A stretch of 64,000 nucleotides of DNA, from contig JASUTR010000076.1 in NCBI GenBank assembly GCA_035048495.1, forward strand, positions 62,001 through 126,000. Reading direction: 5' to 3'. Both the position numbers and the translations under genes were made by a program. Source of the stretch: Euptelea pleiosperma. Lineage: Eukaryota; Streptophyta; Magnoliopsida; Ranunculales; Eupteleaceae. This document shows, one piece after another, positions 38,301-51,000 of this stretch. Every line of letters starts with the position of its first letter. The first letter of the stretch is position 1. Under the pieces are notes generated by a model, which ran no database searches, was not told the origin of the DNA, and saw only the letters and a list, made by a program, of their open reading frames with translations.

Positions 38301-39752
38301 CATTTGATGTGTTGGAACAAGATTCGGGACCGTCGAAACAAGTTAGCTCCATCCGTGCGTCAACGTCTCAAATTGGACTCAGTTTGTGTGTTACATTCCT
38401 AAGTCTATAACTTGTGACTTTTTCGCAACCGGACCTCGTAATTGGACTCAAACTCTTCTATTACTATTGTTTCAACAGATTTGAAGTGTTGGAATAAGAT
38501 TTGGGACAGTCGAAACAAGTTAGCTCCATCCGTGCATCAACGTCTCAAATTCGACTCAATTTGTGTGTAACATTCCGAACCCTATAACTTGTGACTTTGT
38601 CGCAATCAAACCTCGTAATTTTACTCAAACTCTTCCATTATTATTATTTCAACACATTTGAAATATTGGAACATGATTCGGGACAGGCAAAACAAGTTAG
38701 CTCCATCCGTGCGTCAACATCTCAAATTGGACATAGTTTGTGTGTTACATTCCGAAGCCAATAACTTGTGACTTTTTCGCAACCGGACCTCGTAATTGGA
38801 CTCAAACTCTTGTATTACTATTATTTCAACACATTTGATGTGTTGGAACAAGATTCGGGAAGGTCGAAACAAGTTAGCTCCATCCGTTCGTCAACGTCTC
38901 AAATTGGACTCAGTTTGTGTGTTACGTTCCGAACCCTATAACTTGTGACTTTTTCGCAACCGGAGCTCGTAATTGGACTCGAACTCTTCCATTACTATTG
39001 TTTCATCACATTTGAAGTAGTGGAACAAGATTCGTGACAGTCGAAACAAGTTAGCTCCATCCGTGCGTCAACGTCTCAAATTGGACTCAGTTTGTGTGTT
39101 ACATTCCGAAGGCTATAACTTGTGACTTTTTCGCAACCGGACCTCGTAATTGGACTCAAACTCTTGTATTACTATTATTTCAACACATTTGATGTGTTGG
39201 AACAAGATTCGGGATGGTCGAAACTAGTTAGCTCCATCCGTTCGTCAACGTCTCAAATTGGACTCAGTTTGTGAGTTACATTCCTAAGCCTATAACTTGT
39301 GACTTTTTCGCAACCGGACCTCGTAATTGGACTTAAACTCTTCTATTACTATTGTTTCAACAGATTTGAAGTGTTGGAACAAGATTCGGGACGGTCGAAA
39401 CAAGTTAGCTCCATCCGTTCGTCAACGTCTCAAATTGGACTCAGTTTGTGTGTTACGTTCCGAACCCTATAACTTGTGACTTTTTCGTAACCGAATCACG
39501 TAATTGGACTCAAACTCTTCCATTACTATTGTTTCATCATATTTGAAGTGGTGGAACAAGATTCGTGACAGTCGAAACAAGTTAGCTCCATCCGTTCGTC
39601 AACGTCTCAAATTGGACTCAGTTTCTGTGTTACATTCCGAAGCCTATAACTTGTGACTTTTTCGCAACCGGACCTTATAATTAGACTCAAACTCTTCCAT
39701 TACTATTGTTTTAACAGATTTGAAGTGTTGGAACAATATTTGGGACAGTCGA
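35333..39752 (+). repeat. Expanded HOR copy with 25 monomers (4,420 bp)
   Basis: The order is m1-m15, then an extra m11-m15 block (about 37983-38867), then m16-m20. The inner five-monomer unit that occurs twice in the standard copy therefore occurs three times here. The first m11 (37098) has GGACTCAG with GGACACG, the second (37983) has GGACTTAG with GGACACG, and m16 (38868) has GGACTCG. The two m11 forms are otherwise found in different groups of HOR copies, so this copy looks recombinant. Small indels lie in its first 1.7 kb (AGACCAG near 35370, AACTTTGTG near 35405, GTCAAACAAG near 36388, GAAGCAATAAC near 36985). An assembly error is a possible alternative. Confidence 0.9.
37983..38867 (+). 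repeat. Extra 885-bp five-monomer block (m11-m15) inside the 25-mer
   Basis: The block starts at an m11 carrying GGACTTAG and GGACACG, then m12 (GCTACCGGAACTCG), an m8/m13-type unit (CCTAAGTC), an m9/m14-type unit (GTGCATC, TTGTCGCAATC) and an m10/m15-type unit (GCCAATAAC). It ends where the standard m16 begins. The preceding five monomers from 37098 have the same order and length (885 bp). Confidence 0.88.
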
Positions 39753-41873
39753 AACAAGTTAGCTCCATCCGTACGTCAACGTCTCAAATTAGACCCAATT
39801 TCTGTGTTACATTCCGAAGCCTATAATTTGTGACTTTTTCGCAACCGGACCTCGTAATTGGACTCAAACTCTTCTATAACTATTGTTTCAACACATTTGA
39901 TGTATTGGAACAAGATTCGGGACAGTCGAAACAAGTTACCTCCATCCGTTCGTCAACGTCTCAAATTGGACTCAGTTTGTGTGTTACATTCCGAACCTAT
40001 AACTTGTGACTTTTTCGCAACCGGACCTCGTAATTGGACTCAAACTCTTGTATTACTATTATTTCAACACATTTGATGTGTTGGAACAAGATTCGGGACC
40101 GTGGAAACTAGTTAGCTTCATCCGTTCGTCAACGTCTCAAATTGGACTCAGTTTCTGTGTTACATTCCGAAGCCTATAACTTGTGACTTTTTCGCAACCG
40201 GACCTCATAATTAGACTCAAACTCTTCCATTACTATTGTTTTAACAGATTTGAAGTGTTGGAACAATATTTGGGACAGTCGAAACAAGTTAGCTCCATCC
40301 GTACGTCAACGTCTCAAATTAGACCCAGTTTCTGTGTTACATTCCGAAGCCTATAATTTGTGACTTTTTCGCAACCGGACCTCGTAATTGGACTCAAACT
40401 CTTCTATAACTATTGTTTCAACACATTTGATGTGTTGGAACAAGATTCGGGACAGTCGAAACAAGTTACCTCCATCCGTTCGTCAACGTCTCAAATTGGA
40501 CTCAGTTTGTGTGTTACATTCCGAACCTATAACTTGTGACTTTTTCGCAACCGGACCTCGTAATTGGATTCAAACTCTTCCATTACTATTGTTTCATCAC
40601 ATTTGAAGTGGTGGAACAAGATTCGTGACAGTCGAAACAAGTTAGCTCCATCTGTGCGTCAACGTCTCAAATTGGACTCAGTTTGTGTGTTACATTCCGT
40701 AGCCTATAACTTGTGAGTTTTTGCAACCGGACCTCATAATTAGACCCAAACTCTTCCATTACTATTGTTTCAATAGATTTGAAGTGTTGGAATAATATTT
40801 GGGACAGTCAAAACAAGTTAGCTCCATCCGTGCGTCAACGTCTCAAATTGGACTCAGTTTGTGTGTTACGTTCCGAACCCTATAACTTGTGACTTTTTCG
40901 CAACCGGACCTCGTGATTGGACTCAAACTCTTCTATAACTATTGTTTCAACACATTTGATGTGTTGGAACAAGATTCGGGACCGTCGAAACAAGTTAGCT
41001 CCATCCGTGCGTCAACGTCTCAAATTGGACTCAGTTTGTGTGTTACATTCCTAAGTCTATAACTTGTGACTTTTTCGCAACCGGACCTCGTAATTGGACT
41101 CAAACTCTTCTATTACTATTGTTTCAACAGATTTGAAGTGTTGGAATAAGATTTGGGACAGTCGAAACAAGTTAGCTCCATCCGTGCATCAACGTCTCAA
41201 ATTCGACTCAATTTGTGTGTAACATTCCGAACCCTATAACTTGTGACTTTGTCGCAATCAAACCTCGTAATTTTATTCAAACTCTTCCATTATTATTATT
41301 TCAACACATTTGAAATATTGGAACATGATTCGGGACAGGCAAAACAAGTTAGCTCCATCCGTGCGTCAACATCTCAAATTGGACATAGTTTGTGTGTTAC
41401 ATTCCGAAGCCAATAACTTGTGACTTTTTCGCAACCGGACCTCGTAATTGGACTCAAACTCTTGTATTACTATTATTTCAACACATTTGATGTGTTGGAA
41501 CAAGATTCGGGAAGGTCAAAACAAGTTAGCTCCATCCGTTCGTCAACGTCTCAAATTGGACTCAGTTTGTGTGTTACGTTCCGAACCCTATAACTTGTGA
41601 CTTTTTCGCAACCGGAGCTCGTAATTGGACACGAACTCTTCCATTACTATTGTTTCATCACATTTGAAGTAGTGGAACAAGATTCGTGACAGTCGAAACA
41701 AGTTAGCTCCATCCGTGCGTCAACGTCTCAAATTGGACTCAGTTTGTGTGTTACATTCCGAAGCCTATAACTTGTGACTTTTTCGCTACCGGAACTCGTA
41801 ATTGGACTCAAACTCTTGTATTTCTATTATTTCAACACATTTGATGTGTTGGAACAAGATTCGGGACCGTCGA
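39753..41873 (+). repeat. Partial HOR copy, monomers m1-m12 (2,121 bp), last of the 20-mer array
   Basis: m1 to m12 appear in order. m2 has the older GAAACAAGTTACC form and m11 has GGACTCAG with GGACACG. m2 ends in GGGACCGTGG, where the usual GTCG is changed (near 40097). After m12 the expected m13 (CCTAAGTC) does not follow. Instead a second m12-like unit with CCGTTCG begins at 41874, and the second HOR family follows. This marks the right edge of the regular array. Confidence 0.9.
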
Positions 41874-42050
41874 AACAAGTTAGCTCCATCCGTTCGTCAA
41901 CGTCTCAAATTGGACTCAGTTTGTGTGTTACATTCCGAAGCCTATAACTTGTGACTTTTTCGCTACCGGAACTCGTAATTGGACTCAAACTCTTGTATTT
42001 CTATTATTTCAACACATTTGATGTGTTGGAACAAGATTCGGGACTGTCGA
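41874..42050 (+). repeat. Transition monomer between the two HOR families
   Basis: This unit repeats the m12 features of the preceding monomer (GCTACCGGAACTCG, TTGTATTTCTATT) but begins with CCGTTCG instead of CCGTGCG and ends in GGGACTGTCG. The monomer before it belongs to the 20-mer array; the monomer after it is the first C2 unit (TTATTTCCG), diagnostic for the right-hand family. It therefore marks the family boundary. Confidence 0.82.
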
Positions 42051-44172
42051 AACAAGTTAGCTCCATCCGTTCGTCAACGTCTCAAATTGGACTCAGTTTG
42101 TGTGTTATTTCCGAACCCTATAACTTGTGACTTTTTCGCAACCGGACCTCGTAATTGGACTCAAACTCTTCCATTACTATTGTATCATCACATTTGAAGT
42201 GGTGGAACAAGATTCGTGACAGTCGAAACAAGTTAGCTCCATCCGTGCGTCAACGTCTCAAATTGGACTCAGTTTGTGTGTTACATTCCTAAGTCTATAA
42301 CTTGTGACTTTTTCGCAACCGGACCTCGTAATTGGACTCAAACTCTTCCATTACTATTGTTTCATCACATTTGAAGTAGTGGAACAAGATTCGTGACAGT
42401 CGAAACAAGTTAGCTCCATCCGTGCGTCAACGTCTCAAATTGGACTCAGTTTCTGTGTTACATTCCGAAGCCTATAACTTGTGACTTTTTCGTTACCGGA
42501 ACTCGTAATTGGACTCAAACTCTTGTATTACTATTATTTCAACACATTTGATGTGTTGGAACAAGATTCGGGACCGTCGAAACAAGTTAGCTCCATCCGT
42601 TCGTCAACGTCTCAAATTGGACTCAGTTTGTTTGTTACATTACTCAGTCTATAACTTGTGACTTTTTCGCAACCGGACCTCGTAATTGGACTCAAACTCT
42701 TCCATTACTATTGTTTCATCATATTTAAAGTGGTGGAACAAGATTCGTGACAGTCGAAACAAGTTAGCTCCATCCGTGCGTCAACGTCTCAAATTGGACT
42801 CAGTTTGTGTGTTACATTCCGAACCTATAACTTGTGACTTTTTCGCAACCGGACCTCGTAATTGGACTCAAACTCTTGTATTTCTATTATTTCAACACAT
42901 TTGATGTGTTGGAACAAGATTCGGGACGGTCGAAACTAGTTAGCTCCATCCGTTCGTCAACGTCTCAAATTGGACTCAGTTTGTGTGTTACATTCCGAAG
43001 CCTATAACTTGTGACTTTTTTGCAACCGGACCTCATAATTAGACTCAAACTCTTCCATTACTATTGTTTCAACATATTTGAAGTGTTGGAACAAGATTCG
43101 GGACGGTCGAAACAAGTTAGCTCCATCCGTTCGTCAACGTCTCAAATTGGACTCAGTTTGTGTGTTACGTTCCGAACCCTATAACTTGTGACTTTTTCGT
43201 AACCGAATCACGTAATTGGACTCAAACTCTTCCATTACTATTGTTTCATCATATTTGAAGTGGTGGAACAAGATTCGTGACAGTCGAAACAAGTTAGCTC
43301 CATCCGTTCGTCAACGTCTCAAATTGGACTCAGTTTGTGTGTTACGTTCCGAACCCTATAACTTGTGACTTTTTCGCAACCGGACCTCGTAATTGGACTC
43401 AAACACTTCTATTACTATTGTTTCAACAGATTTGAAGTGTTGGAATAAGATTTGGGACAGTCGAAACAAGTTAGCTCCATCCGTGCATCAACGTCTCAAA
43501 TTCGACTCAATTTGTGTGTAAAATTCCGAACCCTATAACTTGTGACTTTGTCGCAATCAAAACTCGTAATTTTACTCAAACTCTTCCATTATTATTATTT
43601 CAACACATTTGAAGTATTGGAACATGATTCGGGACAGGCAAAACAAGTTAGCTCCATCCGTGCGTCAACATCTCAAATTGGACATAGTTTGTGTGTTACA
43701 TTCCGAAGCCAATAACTTGTGACTTTTTCGCAACCGGACCTCGTAATTGGACTCAAACTCTTGTATTACTATTATTTCAACACATTTGATGTGTTGGAAC
43801 AAGATTCGGGAAGGTCGAAACAAGTTAGCTCCATCCGTTTGTCAACGTCTCAAATTGGACTCAGTTTGTGTGTTACGTTCCGAACCCTATAACTTGTGAC
43901 TTTTTCGCAACCGGAGCTCGTAATTGGACACGAACTCTTCCATTACTATTGTTTCATCACATTTGAAGTAGTGGAACAAGATTCGTGACAGTCGAAAAAA
44001 GTTAGCTCCATCCGTGCGTCAACGTCTCAAATTGGACTCAGTTTGTGTGTTACATTCCGAAGCCTATAACTTGTGACTTTTTCGCTACCGGAACTCGTAA
44101 TTGGACTCAAACTCTTGTATTTCTATTATTTCAACACATTTGATGTGTTGGAACAAGATTCGGGACCGTCGA
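42051..44172 (+). repeat. 12-monomer unit of the second HOR family (2,122 bp)
   Basis: The order is C2 (TTATTTCCG, TGTATCATCAC), C3 (CCTAAGTC, CATCACATTTGAAGTAG), C4 (CGTTACCGGAACTCG), C5 (TTTGTTTGTTACATTACTC, ATATTTAAAG), C6 (GTATTTCTATT, GGGACGG), C7 (ACTAGTTAGC, CAACATATTTG), an m19-type unit (CGTAACCGAATCACG), a unit with CAAACACTTC, then m9-, m10-, m11- and m12-type units. The m10-type unit follows an m9-type tail with GAAGTATTGG, where the 20-mer has GAAATATTGG. The next unit repeats most of this order at an offset of 2,122 bp. Confidence 0.88.
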
Positions 44173-47100
44173 AACAAGTTAGCTCCATCCGTTCGTCAAC
44201 GTCTCAAATTGGACTCAGTTTGTCTGTTATTTCCGAACCCTATAACTTGTGACTTTTTCGCAACCGGACCTCGTAATTGGACTCAAACTCTTCCATTACT
44301 ATTGTATCATCACATTTGAAGTGGTGGAACAAGATTCGTGACAGTCGAAACAAGTTAGCTCCATCCGTGCGTCAACGTCTCAAATTGGACTCAGTTTGTG
44401 TGTTACATTCCTAAGTCTATAACTTGTGACTTTTTCGCAACCGGACCTCGTAATTGGACTCAAACTCTTCCATTACTATTGTTTCATCACATTTGAAGTA
44501 GTGGAACAAGATTCGTGACAGTCGAAACAAGTTAGCTCCATCCGTGCGTCAACGTCTCAAATTGGACTCAGTTTCTGTGTTACATTCCGAAGCCTATAAC
44601 TTGTGACTTTTTCGTTACCGGAACTCGTAATTGGACTCAAACTCTTGTATTACTATTATTTCAACACATTTGATGTGTTGGAACAAGATTCGGGACCGTC
44701 GAAACAAGTTAGCTCCATCCGTTCGTCAACGTCTCAAATTGGACTCAGTTTGTTTGTTACATTACTCAGTCTATAACTTGTGACTTTTTCGCAACCGGAC
44801 CTCGTAATTGGACTCAAACTCTTCCATTACTATTGTTTCATCATATTTAAAGTGGTGGAACAAGATTCGTGACAGTCGAAACAAGTTAGCTCTATCCGTG
44901 CGTCAACGTCTCAAATTGGACTCAGTTTGTGTGTTACATTCCGAACCTATAACTTGTGACTTTTTCGCAACCGGACCTCGTAATTGGACTCAAACTCTTG
45001 TATTTCTATTATTTCAACACATTTGATGTGTTGGAACAAGATTCGGGACGGTCGAAACTAGTTAGCTCCATCCGTTCGTCAACGTCTCAAATTGGACTCA
45101 GTTTGTGTGTTACATTCCGAAGCCTATAACTTGTGACTTTTTTGCAACCGGACCTCATAATTAGACTCAAACTCTTCCATTACTATTGTTTCAACATATT
45201 TGAAGTGTTGGAACAAGATTCGGGACGGTCGAAACAAGTTAGCTCCATCCGTTCGTCAACGTCTCAAATTGGACTCAGTTTGTGTGTTACGTTCCGAACC
45301 CTATAACTTGTGACTTTTTCGTAACCGAATCACGTAATTGGACTCAAACTCTTCCATTACTATTGTTTCATCATATTTGAAGTGGTGGAACAAGATTCGT
45401 GACAGTCGAAACAAGTTAGCTCCATCCGTTCGTCAACGTCTCAAATTGGACTCAGTTTGTGTGTTACGTTCCGAACCCTATAACTTGTGACTTTTTCGCA
45501 ACCGGACCTCGTAATTGGACTCAAACACTTCTATTAGTATTGTTTCAACAGATTTGAAGTGTTGGAATAAGATTTGGGACAGTCGAAACAAGTTAGCTCC
45601 ATCCGTGCATCAACGTCTCAAATTCGACTCAATTTGTGTGTAAAATTCCGAACCCTATAACTTGTGACTTTGTCGCAATCAAAACTCGTAATTTTACTCA
45701 AACTCTTCCATTATTATTATTTCAACACATTTGAAGTATTGGAACATGATTCGGGACAGGCAAAACAAGTTAGCTCCATCCGTGCGTCAACATCTCAAAT
45801 TGGACATAGTTTGTGTGTTACATTCCGAAGCCAATAACTTGTGACTTTTTCGCAACCGGACCTCCTAATTAGACTCAAACTCTTCCATTACTATTGTTTT
45901 AACAGATTTGAAGTGTTGGAACAATATTTGGGACAGTCGAAACAAGTTAGCTCCATCCGTACGTCAACGTCTCAAATTAGACCCAGTTTCTGTGTTACAT
46001 TCCGAAGCCTATAATTTGTGACTTTTTCGCAACCGGACCTCGTAATTGGACTCAAACTCTTCTATAACTATTGTTTCAACACATTTGATGTGTTGGAACA
46101 AGATTCGGGACAGTCGAAACAAGCTAGCTCCATCCGTTCGTCAACGTCTCAAATTGGACTCAGTTTGTGTGTTACATTCCGAAGCCTATAACTTGTGACT
46201 TTTTCGCAACCGGACCTCATAATTAGACTCATACTCTTCCATTACTATTGTTTCAACATATTTGAAGTGTTGGAACAAGATTCGGGACAGTCGAAACAAG
46301 TTAGCTCCATCCGTTCGTCAACGTCTCAAATTGGACTCAGTTTCTGTGTTACATTCCGAAGCCTATAACTTGTGACTTTTTCGCAACCGGGCCTTATAAT
46401 TAGACTCAAACTCTTCCATTACTATTGTTTCAACAGATTTGAAGTGTGGGAACAATATTTGGAACAGTCGAAACAAGTTAGCTCCATCCGTTCGTCAACG
46501 TCTCAAATTGGACTTAGTTTCTGTGTTGCATTCCGAAGCCTATAACTTGTGACTTTTTCGCAACCGGACCTCGTGATTGGACTCAAACTCTTCTATAACT
46601 ATTGTTAACACATTTGATGTGTTGGAACAAGATTCGGGACGGTCGAAACAAGTTAGCTCCATCCGTGCGTCAACGTCTCAAATTGGACTAAGTTTGTGTG
46701 TTACATTCCTAAGTCTATAACTTGTGACTTTTTCGCTACCGGACCTCGTGATTGGACTCAAACTCTTCTATTACTATTGTTTCAACACATTTGAAGTGTT
46801 GAAACAAGATTCGGGACAGTCGAAACAAGTTAGCTCCATCCGTTCGTCAACGTCTCAAATTGGACTCAGTTTCTGTGTTACATTCCGAAGCCTATAACTT
46901 GTGACTTTTTAGCAACCGGACCTCATAATTAGACTCAAACTCTTTCATTACTATTGTTTTAACAGATTTGAAGTGTTGGAACAATATTTGGGATAGTAGA
47001 AACAAGTTAGCTCCATCCGTGCGTCAACGTCTCAAATTGGACTCAGTTTCTGTGTTACATTCCGAAGCTTATAACTTGTGACTTTTTCGCAACCGGACCT

Positions 47101-48062
47101 CGTAATTGGACTCAAACTCTTGTATTAATATTATTTCAACACATTTGATGTGTTGGAACAAGATTCGGGAAGGTCGAAACAAGTTAGCTCCATCCGTTCG
47201 TCAACGTCTCAAATTGGACTCAGTTTGTGTGTTACGTTCCGAACCCTATAACTTGTGACTTTTTCGCAACCGGACCTCGTAATTGGACTCAAACTCTTCT
47301 ATTACTATTGTTTCAACAGATTTGAAGTGTTGGAATAAGATTTGGGACAGTCGAAACAAGTTAGCTCCATCCGTGCATCAACGTCTCAAATTCGACTCAA
47401 TTTGTGTGTAACATTCCGAACCCTATAACTTGTGACTTTGTCGCAATCAAAACTCGTAATTTTACTCAAACTCTTCCATTATTATTATTTCAACACATTT
47501 GAAGTATTGGAACATGATTCGGGACAGGCAAAACAAGTTAGCTCCATCCGTGCGTCAACATCTCAAATTGGACATAGTTTGTGTGTTACATTCCGAAGCC
47601 AATAACTTGTGACTTTTTCGCAACCGGACCTCGTAATTGGACTCAAACTCTTGTATTACTATTATTTCAACACATTTGATGTGTTGGAACAAGATTCGGG
47701 AAGGTCGAAACAAGTTAGCTCCTTCCGTTTGTCAACGTCTCAAATTGGACTCAGTTTGTGTGTTACGTTCCGAACCCTATAACTTGTGACTTTTTCGCAA
47801 CCGGAGCTCGTAATTGGACACGAACTCTTCCATTACTATTGTTTCATCACATTTGAAGTAGTGGAACAAGATTCGTGACAGTCGAAAAAAGTTAGCTCCA
47901 TCCGTGCGTCAACGTCTCAAATTGGACTCAGTTTGTGTGTTACATTCCGAAGCCTATAACTTGTGACTTTTTCGCTACCGGAACTCGTAATTGGACTCAA
48001 ACTCTTGTATTTCTATTATTTCAACACATTTGATGTGTTGGAACAAGATTCGGGACCGTCGA
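44173..48062 (+). repeat. 22-monomer unit of the second HOR family (3,890 bp)
   Basis: The first nine and a half monomers repeat the preceding 12-mer almost exactly, including the CAAACACTTC unit near 45525. Within the tenth (45764-45940) the sequence switches to an m20/m3-type tail. It is followed by an m4-type unit (GTACGTC, TAATTTGTG) and then D1 (AAGCTAGCTCC), D2 (GTGTGGGAACAATATTTGG), D3 (GTTGCATTCCG), D4 (GGACTAAG, GTTGAAACAAG), D5 (TTTTTAGCAACC, GATAGTAG), D6 (GAAGCTTATAAC, TATTAATATT), D7, D8 (m9-type), D9 (m10-type), m11 and m12. D3 has a short deletion (TATTGTTAACAC near 46601). Confidence 0.87.
45764..45940 (+). repeat. Chimeric monomer with an internal junction near 45860
   Basis: The left half is m10-type (CAACATCTCAAATTGGACATAG, GCCAATAAC). 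The right half, from about CCTCCTAATTAG, is the m20/m3 type with TTTTAACAG and AATATTTGGG. CCTCCTAATTAG is itself unique, between CCTCGTAATTGG and CCTCATAATTAG. The next monomer is m4-type, exactly what follows m3 in the 20-mer family. This looks like an in-register recombination joint bringing in a piece of the other HOR family. Confidence 0.82.
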
Positions 48063-51000
48063 AAGAAGTTAGCTCCATCCGTTCGTCAACGTCTCAAATT
48101 GGACTCAGTTTGTCTGTTATTTCCGAACCCTATAACTTGTGACTTTTTCGCAACCGGACCTCGTAATTGGACTCAAACTCTTCCATTACTATTGTATCTT
48201 CACATTTGAAGTGGTGGAACAAGATTCGTGACAGTCGAAACAAGTTAGCTCCATCCGTGCGTCAACGTCTCAAATTGGACTCAGTTTGTGTGTTACATTC
48301 CTAAGTCTATAACTTGTGACTTTTTCGCAACCGGACCTCGTAATTGGACTCAAACTCTTCCATTACTATTGTTTCATCACATTTGAAGTAGTGGAACAAG
48401 ATTCGTGACAGTCGAAACAAGTTAGCTCCATCCGTGTGTCAACGTCTCAAATTGGACTCAGTTTCTGTGTTACATTCCGAAGCCTATAACTTGTGACTTT
48501 TTCGTTACCGGAACTCGTAATTGGACTCAAACTCTTGTATTACTATTATTTCAACACATTTGATGTGTTGGAACAAGATTCGGGACCGTCGAAACAAGTT
48601 AGCTCCATCCGTTCGTCAACGTCTCAAATTGGACTCAGTTTGTTTGTTACATTACTCAGTCTATAACTTGTGACTTTTTCGCAACCGGACCTCGTAATTG
48701 GACTCAAACTCTTCCATTACTATTGTTTCATCATATTTAAGTGGTGGAACAAGATTCGTGACAGTCGAAACAAGTTAGCTCCATCCGTGCGTCAACGTCT
48801 CAAATTGGACTCAGTTTGTGTGTTACATTCCGAACCTATAACTTGTGACTTTTTCGCAACCGGACCTCGTAATTGGACTCAAACTCTTGTATTTCTATTA
48901 TTTCAACACATTTGATGTGTTGGAACAAGATTCGGGACGGTCGAAACTAGTTAGCTCCATCCGTTCGTCAACGTCTCAAATTGGACTCAGTTTGTGTGTT
49001 ACATTCCGAAGCCTATAACTTGTGACTTTTTTGCAACCGGACCTCATAATTAGACTCAAACTCTTCCATTACTATTGTTTCAACATATTTGAAGTGTTGG
49101 AACAAGATTCGGGACAGTCGAAACAAGCTAGCTCCATCCGTTCGTCAACGTCTCAAATTGGACTCAGTTTGTGTGTTACATTCCGAAGCCTATAACTTGT
49201 GACTTTTTCGCAACCGGACCTCATAATTAGACTCATACTCTTCTATTACTATTGTTTCAACATATTTGAAGTGTTGGAACAAGATTCGGGACAGTCGAAA
49301 CAAGTTAGCTCCATCCGTTCGTCAACGTCTCAAATTGGACTCAGTTTCTGTGTTACATTCCGAAGCCTATAACTTGTGACTTTTTCGCAACCGGGCCTCA
49401 TAATTAGACTCAAACTCTTCCATTACTATTGTTTCAACAGATTTGAAGTGTGGGAACAATATTTGGAACAGTCGAAACAAGTTAGCTCCATCCGTTCGTC
49501 AACGTCTCAAATTGGACTCAGTTTCTGTGTTGCATTCCGAAGCCTATAACTTGTGACTTTTTCGCAACCAGACCTCGTGATTGGACTCAAACTCTTCTAT
49601 AACTATTGTTTCAACACATTTGATGTGTTGGAACAAGATTCGGGACGGTCGAAACAAGTTAGCTCCATCCGTGCGTCAACGTCTCAAATTGGACTAAGTT
49701 TGTGTGTTACATTCCTAAGTCTATAACTTGTGACTTTTTCGCTACCGGACCTCGTGATTGGACTCAAACTCTTCTATTACTATTGTTTCAACACATTTGA
49801 AGTGTTGAAACAAGATTTGGGACAGTCGAAACAAGTTAGCTCCATCCGTTCGTCAACGTCTCAAATTGGACTCAGTTTCTGTGTTACATTCCGAAGCCTA
49901 TAACTTGTGACTTTTTAGCAACCGGACCTCATAATTAGACTCAAACTCTTCCATTACTATTGTTTTAACAGATTTGAAGTGTTGGAACAATATTTGGGAT
50001 AGTAGAAACAAGTTAGCTCCATCCGTGCGTCAACGTCTCAAATTGGACTCAGTTTGTGTGTTACATTCCGAAGCTTATAACTTGTGACTTTTTCGCAACC
50101 GGACCTCGTAATTGGACTCAAACTCTTGTATTAATATTATTTCAACACATTTGATGTGTTGGAACAAGATTCGGGAAGGTCGAAACAAGTTAGCTCCATC
50201 CGTTCGTCAACGTCTCAAATTGGACTCAGTTTGTGTGTTACGTTCCGAACCCTATAACTTGTGACTTTTTCGCAACCGGACCTCGTAATTGGACTCAAAC
50301 TCTTCTATTACTATTGTTTCAACAGATTTGAAGTGTTGGAATAAGATTTGGGACAGTCGAAACAAGTTAGCTCCATCCGTGCATCAACGTCTCAAATTCG
50401 ACTCAATTTGTGTGTAACATTCCGAACCCTATAACTTGTGACTTTGTCGCAATCAAAACTCGTAATTTTACTCAAACTCTTCCATTATTATTATTTCAAC
50501 ACATTTGAAGTATTGGAACATGCTTCGGGACAGGCAAAACAAGTTAGCTCCATCCGTGCGTCAACATCTCAAATTGGACATAGTTTGTGTGTTACATTCC
50601 GAAGCCAATAACTTGTGACTTTTTCGCAACCGGACCTCGTAATTGGACTCAAACTCTTATATTACTATTATTTCAACACATTTGATGTGTTGGAACAAGA
50701 TTCGGGAAGGTCGAAACAAGTTAGCTCCATCCGTTCGTCAACGTCTCAAATTGGACTCAGTTTGTGTGTTACGTTCCGAACCCTATAACTTGTGACTTTT
50801 TCGCAACCGGAGCTCGTAATTGGACTCGAACTCTTCCATTACTATTGTTTCATCACATTTGAAGTAGTGGAACAAGATTCGTGACAGTCGTCACAAGTTA
50901 GCTCCATCCGTTCGTCAACGTCTCAAAATTGGACTCAGTTTGTGTGTTATTTCCGAACCCTATAACTTGTGACTTTTTCGCAACCGGACCTCGTAATTGG

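Noticed and set aside
7028..41873. CRISPR array (direct repeats with spacers)
   Set aside because: Repeats are contiguous 177-bp monomers. The variable parts are themselves homologous between monomers, so there are no unique spacers and no cas genes.
7028..41873. Bacterial-type promoters or terminators (TATAAC boxes, T-runs such as CTTTTTCGC)
   Set aside because: They occur in almost every monomer as part of the repeat, with no adjoining gene, so they carry no regulatory information.
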